Positions 33,693 to 41,051 of a DNA stretch of 64,000 bases are shown one piece after another. The notes under the pieces are model-generated. The model saw only the letters and a program-made list of their open reading frames with translations. It was not told the origin of the DNA and searched no databases. How positions within the stretch are numbered: the stretch's first letter is position 1; each line of letters opens with the position of its first letter. A program made the position numbers and the translations under genes. Source of the stretch: Kiloniellaceae bacterium (GTDB lineage Bacteria; Pseudomonadota; Alphaproteobacteria; Kiloniellales; J153); the NCBI GenBank assembly GCA_021776135.1, contig JAJFGL010000056.1:62001-126000 (forward strand). The letters run 5' to 3'.

Positions 33693-34448
33693 TTACCGCC
33701 GTCCGCCCAAGCCCATGCGCCGCCAGAAACTTCCGTCCGTCTCGGCGGCGGCTTCCCCTTCTTCATCCGGCAGCGACGGACCCGGACCGAATTCGTCACC
33801 GCCCGCAGCAGCAGCCTGCCTTTGCGACGCCAGTTGCCGCGCCAGCATGATACGCGCCGCCACCTGGTCGGCCCGGAGCTTGCTCCCATAGATGCTGACG
33901 ACAACGACCGGCTCGCCGTGATACGGCATCACAACTTCGAAAGCGTTTTGAAAATACCGCGCCTTGCCGCGCGGTCGTTTGCCCGCTTCCCGGCGGCTTT
34001 GGTCGCGCATCGTCTCGATACCTAAATCCTGATCCTGCAACACGGCCAGCGGACCGACCCCGTCGCTTGCGAAACGCTGGCCCTTAAAGGCGATGATATC
34101 GGGCGTGACGGTAACGGCCGTTCTCTTGATCAGGAAACGCCGCGCGGGCCAATTGTAGAAATGCGGAATCCGCTTCACGATGGCGACGCCAACGATCCAG
34201 ATCGCGAGCAGCACCCACCCTTCCACGCGGAGCGTTTCCCAATCGCCCCGGAACACGTCGCCCGCCGTCGCAATGGCCGTGATCGCGAGGACTTCCCCCC
34301 AATCGAGCAACCATTGCACCCATCCGGCGCTATGCGGCCAGGGCGGGGCGTAGGCATCGTACAGGATGGAAATGCCGATGATTCGTACCGCCCATGGAAA
34401 TAGCCAGGCATCGTACAGATAGGCGCGTCGCGGCGTCAGGTGCGGCAC
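33693..34448 (-). CDS. Membrane protein next to the coupling protein
   Basis: The first 105 of 251 residues contain three or four membrane helices (SAGWVQWLLDWGEVLAITAI and GWVLLAIWIVGVAIV among them). A cytoplasmic domain follows, with AFKGQRFASDGVGPLAVLQD and a helix (ARIMLARQLASQ). The gene starts with GTG, 59 bases downstream of the coupling-protein stop and on the same strand. Since that coupling protein lacks its own membrane anchor, this protein could provide it. This is an inference from position and topology. Confidence 0.6.
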   Translation of the reverse strand: MPHLTPRRAYLYDAWLFPWAVRIIGISILYDAYAPPWPHSAGWVQWLLDWGEVLAITAIATAGDVFRGDWETLRVEGWVLLAIWIVGVAIVKRIPHFYNWPARRFLIKRTAVTVTPDIIAFKGQRFASDGVGPLAVLQDQDLGIETMRDQSRREAGKRPRGKARYFQNAFEVVMPYHGEPVVVVSIYGSKLRADQVAARIMLARQLASQRQAAAAGGDEFGPGPSLPDEEGEAAAETDGSFWRRMGLGGRR

Positions 34449-34507
34449 CGTGATTTTGAAACCGTTCCGAATCGGTTTAGTAGGCGGCCAACCGCCCAGT
34501 CCGCTCG

Positions 34508-36037
34508 CTACCCCATCGCGTCGTACTTCCCTTCAAACACCGGGTCCGTGTGATAGACGACCCGTTCCAAAACCATCGGCGGCTGACCCGCCCAGATCAC
34601 CAGTTGCCGCCGCTGCGGATCGTCGCGCCCGAAAAACCGGCTGGCTTCCTCCGGCGTGAGCAGATCGTAAAGTTCGATCCCCCAGGACTCGCCGGATGCA
34701 CCCTTCATCCGTTGCTCATGCGTCGTTTCCGATTCCCGCCGCATGCGGATCGCCGTCTTGCCGAGCCGCTTGGATATGAAATCCAGCGTGCTCATATCGT
34801 TGTTGCCGAAAAACTGAATCACCCCGGCATTGCCGAGGAAAGTTTCCCATCCCTCGCGGTAATCGCGTTTCAATTGCGTGAGGTCTTGCAGGATCGGCCA
34901 GAGCTTCACCCCGAAGCCCGCGATCTGTCCCGCCGCCGCTTCGATCTGCCGCATGTGGCCGAGCGCCGCAAATTCGTCGAGGCACATAAGAACGGGGACC
35001 GGCGGAACGGTTTGCTCCCGCTCCATGGCTTCAAGGGCCAGGTTCACGAACACCCGGAACCACCGACTGCATGTGGCGAGCCGCGTCGCCGGCAGACACA
35101 GATAAACCGTCATGCCTTCCGGCGCGGTTTTCATATCCGTGAGATCGAAATCGTGACCCGTCAAAACTGATTGCAGATTCGGGAAGTCCAGAAACTTCGT
35201 ATGACGCCGCGCGGTCGAAAGCACCGATCCGCGCTCAACGTCCGGTTTGTCGAAAAAATCCGACGCGGCTCCCTCGATGGCCGCCGTTGTTCCTTCATCG
35301 TGCTCCGCGTGTACCTCGACGTTATGCAACATCTCGACACGGAGACCCTGCATGCCATGCGCTTCCCTTTCACCGTGCGCGATGTGCGCGCCGTTCATCA
35401 GAAGCTTGCGCACCGTCACCAGATTGCGCTGGCCCTCGTAACCGGGATAGGTGGCGACATGAAGAACGATCCCTTCGATGAAGTTGCGCGCGCTGTCATC
35501 CCAATGCGGATCGCTGCCCCCGGCGATCACCAGCGCGTCGGCAATGAGTCCCGCATCCTCGACAAGCGTTGCGCTATCGGGTTTTAGGATCGACAAGGGA
35601 TTGTACGAAGCCTTGTAAGGCGCGACCCGTGGTTCGGCCCGGTCGAACGGGTCAAGCACGTAAACGCGCTGTCCCAATCCTTCCGCGCGCCGCCGCGCGG
35701 TAATGTTCGCGAGCTCGGCCTTCGGGTCGATGGCGAGCACGCTCCCCTCATAAAAAATCAAATTCGGCACGATGGCCGAAACGCCCTTGCCCGCGCGCGA
35801 TCCGGCGACGGTCATGATATGACGGTTGTCCGCGACACCGACCAACTGGCCGTCGAGCGCGCCAAGTAGCATTTTGCGGCCCGGATTGGCCGGATCATAA
35901 GCGAACGTCCCGGACGACGCGATAAGGTCCGGCGGCATCCAGGCCGCAAGCGGCGTGCGGTGATCATGCAGCTTGCGCGACCGCACCCCGCGCGGAAGAT
36001 CGTCGAGTACCTTTTCCTTTTCTCCGGCCAACGCCAA
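34508..36037 (-). CDS. VirD4/TraG-family type IV coupling ATPase without visible membrane anchor
   Basis: The 509-residue protein has Walker A GSRAGKGVS (about 79-87), Walker B VLMCLDEFAALG near residue 350 and the family motifs DPKAEL and SWGIELYDLLTPEEA. It would pump the relaxase-DNA complex into a secretion channel. Canonical VirD4 has two N-terminal membrane helices; here the N-terminus is hydrophilic. The start is TTG; a second TTG two codons later is better spaced from AGGAG. It is eight bases downstream of the lipoprotein gene. No VirB genes accompany it, so it must dock on a foreign channel. Confidence 0.85.
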   Translation of the reverse strand: MALAGEKEKVLDDLPRGVRSRKLHDHRTPLAAWMPPDLIASSGTFAYDPANPGRKMLLGALDGQLVGVADNRHIMTVAGSRAGKGVSAIVPNLIFYEGSVLAIDPKAELANITARRRAEGLGQRVYVLDPFDRAEPRVAPYKASYNPLSILKPDSATLVEDAGLIADALVIAGGSDPHWDDSARNFIEGIVLHVATYPGYEGQRNLVTVRKLLMNGAHIAHGEREAHGMQGLRVEMLHNVEVHAEHDEGTTAAIEGAASDFFDKPDVERGSVLSTARRHTKFLDFPNLQSVLTGHDFDLTDMKTAPEGMTVYLCLPATRLATCSRWFRVFVNLALEAMEREQTVPPVPVLMCLDEFAALGHMRQIEAAAGQIAGFGVKLWPILQDLTQLKRDYREGWETFLGNAGVIQFFGNNDMSTLDFISKRLGKTAIRMRRESETTHEQRMKGASGESWGIELYDLLTPEEASRFFGRDDPQRRQLVIWAGQPPMVLERVVYHTDPVFEGKYDAMG

Positions 36038-36044
36038 GCTCCTG

Positions 36045-37052
36045 TTATTCTTTCAGGGCCTCCTTAACGCTGCTTCCAATCGCCCCTCGTATCGAGGCGC
36101 GGATAGCTTTTTCGATAGCGCTTACGTCGTCCAACGCCGCCGCAGAGCCGCGCTCGACCACCGCGACGCTGATGGTGCCAACAGCCGGAGCGTTGCGCAG
36201 CGGCACGAAGAGTGGCCCGTGCGCCACGTTTAGTTCTTTTCTCGTATCCGGCGAGAAATCGAATTCTTTTGGCACATACTTCGGATTGACATACTCGGTT
36301 CCTAATTTCGTCTTGGTTCCTATCTCGATTCCCGAATAACTGAAGGGCGACGTGGTGATAAGCTTGACTGAGTTGACGTTGGTTTTCGGATCGGACTGAA
36401 CGGCAGCAATTGTGATAGTCTGGCTCAAATTGATCTTTGACCGCCCATTCCTCTGTTTGCCTGTCTGCGCTGCCGCTTTATCGACACGCAGATAGACAGG
36501 CGTCATTGTCAATCCGGCGACAACAGAAGAACCCTCCGGCACATGCTGATCGATAAAACTCACCAGAACCATTGCCGGTTCCCCGGCACTTTTGCGTTGG
36601 ACGATCACACATTCTCGATCCATGGAACCCAGAGAGAGATCATTAGCTAAGGCAGTAGCCCCGTACTCTCTTACGGCGGCCTTTTTCAATTTTTCACGGC
36701 GCGCATCGATAGCGCCGACAATTACGTCGAAGGCCGCTTGGCCGGCCGCGACAATAAACGGAATAGCGAGAGCTGGGATCATCGGTTTTTTTAGCATCTC
36801 GGTGCAAAGCCGCTCGATCTCATCCGGTATCTTCGCCTTCTTGAAATCGAAGCACTCCAGATTCTTGCACGCTTCAGCCTCCGATTTGACGTTCGATACG
36901 AAAATCGGATTGACATATGCGACATGAACGGTTTGATCGGCCGTAACGCCGCTGTTTTCATCCGCCTTGAATTGCAGAACCGCCAACGACCCGCAGCCCG
37001 AGACGGCCGCCGGCAAGATCGCCGTCGTGAGCAAGCGCAAGAATGTCCGCAT
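36045..37052 (-). CDS. Lipoprotein of the mobilization operon
   Basis: The first 20 residues form a lipoprotein signal with lipobox AVSGC. The mature protein, about 315 residues, contains mixed strands and a hydrophobic helix (MIPALAIPFIVAAGQAAFD). It ends in a helical repeat of IEKAIRASIRGAIG type. GAGGAGGGGAAG directly before the ATG is a very strong ribosome site. As the first gene of the operon leading to the coupling protein, it may be an envelope component used in transfer, but no known conjugation lipoprotein family is recognised. Confidence 0.65.
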   Translation of the reverse strand: MRTFLRLLTTAILPAAVSGCGSLAVLQFKADENSGVTADQTVHVAYVNPIFVSNVKSEAEACKNLECFDFKKAKIPDEIERLCTEMLKKPMIPALAIPFIVAAGQAAFDVIVGAIDARREKLKKAAVREYGATALANDLSLGSMDRECVIVQRKSAGEPAMVLVSFIDQHVPEGSSVVAGLTMTPVYLRVDKAAAQTGKQRNGRSKINLSQTITIAAVQSDPKTNVNSVKLITTSPFSYSGIEIGTKTKLGTEYVNPKYVPKEFDFSPDTRKELNVAHGPLFVPLRNAPAVGTISVAVVERGSAAALDDVSAIEKAIRASIRGAIGSSVKEALKE

Positions 37053-37659
37053 CTTCCCCTCCTCTTTTTCCGGCCGCCGCGCCTCTTGACGCAGAGTCCT
37101 TTTCCGTACCGGCGCGGTCGGGTTGTCTCTCGATGCCGCGCGCTAGGCACTGTCCAGGGTTAGATTTCTCGTCCTGGCAATCGCCCAGAGCCACAGCCAA
37201 TGGCAGCGCCGGCAATTCTGACGCCATTGTGAACTCGATGCTAAACCCAGTCGCGTGAGGATGGGGAGTCATTTTCGCGTGTTGAGAGCAGCCAGCAGCA
37301 ATTTTTGCGGCTCCAACCTTTGATAGGTAGCGATTATTTTTTACACCAGAGCAGGGTGTTAGAGAATGTTAAACTACCCTTAAGGATATTATGTAAAACT
37401 AAAGGTTGTGTGGAGGGCGCACTTTTGGGTTTGCAGCGCAAACCCGCGCCCAGGCTCAACGGGGGAGGCTCCCCCAAGCCGCGAGGCTTCCCCCTCATCC
37501 GGCCCTCATGGGAAATGGAGGGCCGGAGCAATCGCGACGTTCCCGACAAAGCGTCGCGCTTGCAGAAACCGGCTCCCGCCGGTGATTAAGGGCTGCCCGC
37601 CCTTAAAAATCCCGGCCGGAGACAGCGGCTCCGAACCCGCTAGCGTGGGGGTGTGGGCA
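37053..37659. other. Divergent control and oriT region with multiple hairpins
   Basis: The gap between divergent lipoprotein and relaxase genes has no coding sequence I can support. It holds the oriT core and further inverted repeats: GGGGGAG-G-CTCCCCC (37461) and CCGGCCCTC/GAGGGCCGG (37499/37518), plus AAGGGC/GCCCTT near 37585. The AT-rich section around 37330-37400 probably contains promoters. Confidence 0.6.
37412..37445 (-). other. oriT: Origin of transfer core (oriT, RSF1010/MobQ type)
   Basis: Read on the minus strand, a perfect 8-bp inverted repeat (GGGTTTGC, loop GCT, GCAAACCC) is followed directly by AAAAGTGCGCCCTCC. RSF1010-group and related oriTs have the same order: an inverted repeat then TAAGTGCGCCCT, with the nick in the GCGCCC part. 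The site lies about 215 bases before the relaxase start, the usual place. The nicked strand would be the minus strand. Confidence 0.85.
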
Positions 37660-39180
37660 ATGGCGATATATTCGTGCAACCTGAAAAGCATCGGCCGCAC
37701 AACGCACACGGCAGGCACGGCCGGGGCGCATATTCGCTACATTAGCCGCCCGGACGCGCAGCCGACGATCCTCGCCGAGCATATGCCCTACGATCCGAGC
37801 GACGCGCGCAACTGGACCGACCGCGCCGAACGCGCTTCCCGGAAGAATGCCCGCGTGCTGGATAAAATCAGGATCGCCCTGCCCCGCGAACTGAGCGACG
37901 TGGAGCGCGCCGCCCTGGTCGAGGAATACATGGCCGATCTCGCAGGCGGGCGGCGCGTGCCGTGGTACGCCGCCATTCATCAGACCGGTAAGGATACCCT
38001 CAACCCCCACGTCCATATCGCCGTTCATGACCGCGATATGGACACCGGCAAGCGCGTATTGCGCTTGTCGGACAGCGCGCGTGACCGCGCCAAGGACGGC
38101 CTTCCCGGCCCCAAGGCGGTGGATTGGATCAGAGAGCGATGGGAAGAAACATGCAATCGCGCCTTGGAGCAGGCCGGTCACGACCTACGCATCGACCGTC
38201 GCACCCTGGAAGCGCAGGGCCTCGACCGGGAACCGACAATCCATATCGGTCCCCGCGCAAGCCACATCGACGGCAATGTCAAACGCCCGGAATCCAAGCG
38301 CCGGGTCAACGGCTGTGGCCGTGTGATCGATTACCCTGTCATCGACAAAGGAAAGACCCGGCGGGAATTCAATGCACAGATCGTCGATCTGAATTTAGAG
38401 CGCGCCGCCCGTTCCGAGAACCCTGCCACTGCGGCTTGGGCGGCCTTCGAGAAAGACCAGATCGAAAGAGACCGGTCGCTCGAAGACCGGCTTGCCGCCG
38501 AGAACCGGCAACGCACGGCCCAACTGCGTAACACGGCCAATATCTACAACGCGCGCATTGCGCGTCTCCGCGCCGAAAATCGACTTAAGCAACGACGCGC
38601 ACAGACCCTGGTACACGAACGCTTCCAGCCGGCCCGCGAAAACCAGCAAGATCGCCAACGCCGCGAGCATAAGGCTCTCAAGAGCAAACACGGGCGGCTC
38701 TATATGCGGCTTCTCACAGCCATCGATATTACCGGAACCTCCCGTCGCCGGCAGGAAGCGGCGCGCAGATCGCTTAGCGCAGCGCACAGGACCGAGAGAC
38801 GGGAATTTGCAGATAGATACCGCCAGGCCCAATCTGCGGCGTCGGCGGCTGTCAAATCCCACTATAGCGACCGGTTGACAGAAGTCCGTGAAAAGAGGTC
38901 TGTCCACCTCGCGCAGCTTCAGGAGCGCCATGATGAGGTGGAACGTTTCGCGGATGCGGAACGACAACGTCGCGAAACGGATCGCGAGCACGCCCGCCAA
39001 ATTACCGAACGGAAAATTCAGGATTGGGTGAAGGGCCGCAAACAGGCTTCCCGTTCGGAAACGCAGGGCAAACAAGAGGACAGCGCCTTAGCCCGTGCCT
39101 TCAACAAAGCGACCAAAAAAGAACAAAAAAGACCCCTACAAAGGCCCGGTGGACGGGGGCGGACCTACCGTCCGTCCTAA
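37660..39180 (+). CDS. mobA: MobQ-type relaxase (MobA/MobL family)
   Basis: The 506-residue protein starts MAIYSCNLKSIGR. The HUH metal triad lies in NPHVHIAVHD (H117, H119, H123), with a probable catalytic Tyr at 27 (RYISRP). The N-terminal 250 residues are the relaxase; the rest is a long charged coiled coil ending SALARAFNKATKK. It nicks oriT, stays bound to the 5' end and leads the strand into the recipient. The ATG was chosen because upstream codons are low-complexity and overlap the oriT hairpins. The adjacent oriT matches the family expected for this relaxase. Confidence 0.88.
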   Translation: MAIYSCNLKSIGRTTHTAGTAGAHIRYISRPDAQPTILAEHMPYDPSDARNWTDRAERASRKNARVLDKIRIALPRELSDVERAALVEEYMADLAGGRRVPWYAAIHQTGKDTLNPHVHIAVHDRDMDTGKRVLRLSDSARDRAKDGLPGPKAVDWIRERWEETCNRALEQAGHDLRIDRRTLEAQGLDREPTIHIGPRASHIDGNVKRPESKRRVNGCGRVIDYPVIDKGKTRREFNAQIVDLNLERAARSENPATAAWAAFEKDQIERDRSLEDRLAAENRQRTAQLRNTANIYNARIARLRAENRLKQRRAQTLVHERFQPARENQQDRQRREHKALKSKHGRLYMRLLTAIDITGTSRRRQEAARRSLSAAHRTERREFADRYRQAQSAASAAVKSHYSDRLTEVREKRSVHLAQLQERHDEVERFADAERQRRETDREHARQITERKIQDWVKGRKQASRSETQGKQEDSALARAFNKATKKEQKRPLQRPGGRGRTYRPS

Positions 39181-39716
39181 TGCCGTCTCGTACGGGCCAG
39201 CTTCGGGCCATCCTTGACGCGGCAAATTTCATCCACGATGACACCACCCGCCGTGAGAACGAATTTGGGATAGCAACTCACGGACCATTCCTCGCAGAAC
39301 TGCAACGCGCCCTGGACCATCGCCCAGGCAAGGCCCCGGACTTTGCGGCTGCGCTCTTCGCGCGGCGCGATCGGATCGAACATCGTCTCCGCGTAATCGA
39401 GGAAAATCTCCGAGGGGTATTCGACGGAATCCATCGGTCCATAGACACTCTTCCCGCAGACGCGGTGCGCTTCCTTATCTATAACAAAATCGGATGCCCC
39501 ATGAAGGAACTCATAGTAGAGTCCCGGATCGTATTCGTCGCAAAATCTCAGGCCAGCGATCAGGAGCGCCGTGGCTATGCCGAAGACAAGCGGATCGGAT
39601 AGATCATCATCGAGAGCAACAAAGGCAAAATCACGGAAGGTTTCCGGCGATATGTCTTCCGCCGTTTCGATAACACGGCTAAATGCGAACTCCGCAATAT
39701 TGATGCTTTCGGCCAT
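39177..39716 (-). CDS. Unrecognised 179-residue acidic protein
   Basis: The protein is acidic and mostly helical (AEFAFSRVIETAEDISPE, IATALLIAGLRFCDEYD). No signal peptide or enzyme motif is visible. It is convergent with the relaxase, overlapping its stop by four bases, and divergent from the next coiled-coil gene. It may be a small regulatory or entry-exclusion-type protein; nothing in the sequence decides this. Confidence 0.6.
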   Translation of the reverse strand: MAESINIAEFAFSRVIETAEDISPETFRDFAFVALDDDLSDPLVFGIATALLIAGLRFCDEYDPGLYYEFLHGASDFVIDKEAHRVCGKSVYGPMDSVEYPSEIFLDYAETMFDPIAPREERSRKVRGLAWAMVQGALQFCEEWSVSCYPKFVLTAGGVIVDEICRVKDGPKLARTRRH

Positions 39717-39792
39717 TTATTCTTCTTTTCTTCTATTCCCAATCTTCTCATAGCCGTCTCCGGCTTGTCAAAATTCACTCCGGTGCCCTGCC

Positions 39793-40338
39793 ATGATAAG
39801 CCCCGAAAAGCCCGCAAGGCCCGCCTTCGATAAGGCGTCCGATTGGATCGCCCATCAAGAAACCCAACTCACCGAAGAGCAGCGGCGGCGTTACGAAGAG
39901 CAGAAAAAGGCTCAGAACCAAAACCGTGAGGAAGAGCGCAAGAAACTGGACGCGCTGGTGGCTCAGCATGACGAAATCAGAAAGAACCGGCGTATCGCGG
40001 CAAAGCTGCATCTGGCGATGGGAGCGGCGCGGGGCAACCCGGCGCTTCAGGAGAAGGTTCGGCAGATACAGAATCAGAAGGAAGTCACTGAACGGCTGGG
40101 CGAACAAATCGAGCAAGAGCGCATTGCGTTGTTGCGCAATTGCGAACGAGAGCGGCTGACCAAGCAAGAATTTCGGCGGGTCGCGGGGACCGGCGAAACA
40201 AAATCCGAGGACGACGCGCTTGCACGGGCCTTCGATAAAGCCAATGCGCACGACGCGGAGCGGGAACATACCCAGAGCCAGGAACGAGGCCGCCAACTCT
40301 CACGCACGTTCAACGACGCGGCCCGGTCCAAGGATTAG
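39793..40338 (+). CDS. Coiled-coil mobilization accessory protein
   Basis: This 181-residue, very charged helical protein has repeated heptads (RRYEEQKKAQNQNREEERKK). Its phrase EDDALARAFDKAN closely echoes EDSALARAFNKAT at the end of the relaxase. The shared tail suggests duplication from the relaxase gene or a common recognition tag, for instance for the coupling protein. It is the last gene before the right end of the element. Confidence 0.65.
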   Translation: MISPEKPARPAFDKASDWIAHQETQLTEEQRRRYEEQKKAQNQNREEERKKLDALVAQHDEIRKNRRIAAKLHLAMGAARGNPALQEKVRQIQNQKEVTERLGEQIEQERIALLRNCERERLTKQEFRRVAGTGETKSEDDALARAFDKANAHDAEREHTQSQERGRQLSRTFNDAARSKD

Positions 40339-40876
40339 GCTGCGCAACGCGAAAGCCGCCGCCGGCGTTGTACCGGACGGCGACTCCGGGCCTATAGCCC
40401 GATTTCGGGCAGTGTCAGGAAAAGCGTGAGCTTGTCTCGCGTGCGATGTTTTCCAACGATGCAAGCGCCGGGGGAACGCGCGGGCGCGATCTGTCTTAGC
40501 GCCTTCGCGGACGCGCCGGTTTCGACGCGTCCCAGCCCGTATCTTGCGGGACTCTGGTTCACCACCAAAGCAAGCCCTTTGCCGTGCTTCCAGGAGTCAC
40601 GTCGCCCCTGTTTTGTGAGGGCGACGGTGGCTCCATACGAAGCAGGCAAAGATAAAAGAAGGGGTGCAGGCACGATTGCCGCAGCCTTCCCGACAGCGCA
40701 AAACGCCCAAGAAGCGCCTATATGGTAGCAAGTCTCTGAATTTTCAGTATTTTTCGAGCTAAGCGTTTGAATTTATGGCGGAATCGACAAGGCCAAAAAT
40801 TACACAGTTTCTTACATATTTACAGGCTATTAAATAATTTATTGAATTATTTCAGATACTTATTAATACAATAAAA
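40339..40876. other. Right-end non-coding region of the element
   Basis: The first 400 bases are GC-rich and have overlapping open frames on both strands (for example a GTG-start 93-codon frame at 40392-40673 minus) with no ribosome site or known domain. The last 130 bases are AT-rich and hold the right arm-type repeats. No terminator or RNA gene is recognised. Confidence 0.45.
40800..40825 (+). repeat. Right arm-type integrase binding repeats
   Basis: TTACACAGTTT (40800), TTACAT (40812) and TTACAG (40820) have steps of 12 and 8 bases. The left-end triplet has steps of 11 and 8 bases, and the orientation is the same. The set lies 52 bases from the attR core. Confidence 0.6.
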
Positions 40877-40887
40877 GGACTTAAAAT
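40877..40887 (+). repeat. attR core (11-bp direct repeat)
   Basis: GGACTTAAAAT is identical to the left core. It is preceded by AT-rich element DNA (AATACAATAAAA) and followed by the 3' anticodon stem of tRNA-Leu. Crossing over between the two cores would restore a complete host tRNA gene. Confidence 0.9.
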
Positions 40888-40934
40888 CCGTTGGGCGAAA
40901 GCCCGTGGGGGTTCGAGTCCCTCCGCCCGCACCA
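40883..40934 (+). pseudogene. 3' half of disrupted host tRNA-Leu(UAA)
   Basis: The sequence runs from the AAAA of the anticodon loop through stem TCCGT, a long variable arm (GGGCGAAAGCCC), the T-arm with GGTTCGAGTCC, acceptor CGCCCGC and an encoded ACCA. The corresponding 5' half is 32 kb away at 8728. No promoter or replacement 5' half precedes it, so it cannot yield a tRNA. Confidence 0.93.
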
Positions 40935-41051
40935 TCCTCTGAGTGCCAAACCGGAGGTCCGCAACCGCCCGAACCAACCAATCGCTACTCTTGGCCGGAG
41001 CGGCCGCGCGAGAAATAGCGGTTCGTCTTAGCATCCTCCATCCCGTTACCT

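Larger units (their letters stand above)
8757..40887. mobile_element. 32.1-kb integrative and mobilizable element inserted in the anticodon loop of tRNA-Leu(UAA)
   Basis: The ends are defined by the direct repeat GGACTTAAAAT and by the two halves of one tRNA-Leu gene that flank it. A tyrosine recombinase lies just inside the left end. The cargo includes a replacement tRNA-Leu with a group I intron, a methyltransferase/nuclease/ATPase cluster, a PLD operon, ArdC, a resolvase, an oriT, a MobQ-type relaxase and a coupling protein. There are no VirB-type secretion genes, so it is an IME and not a self-transmissible ICE. Element boundaries are seen directly; mobility is inferred from the gene set. 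Confidence 0.92.

Noticed and set aside
40392-40728. Overlapping open frames on both strands near the right end
   Set aside because: Neither has a ribosome site or a known domain; the region looks like GC-rich non-coding DNA.
8757-40887. Self-transmissible ICE
   Set aside because: A relaxase, oriT and coupling protein are present but no VirB4, VirB6, VirB8-10 or other channel genes.
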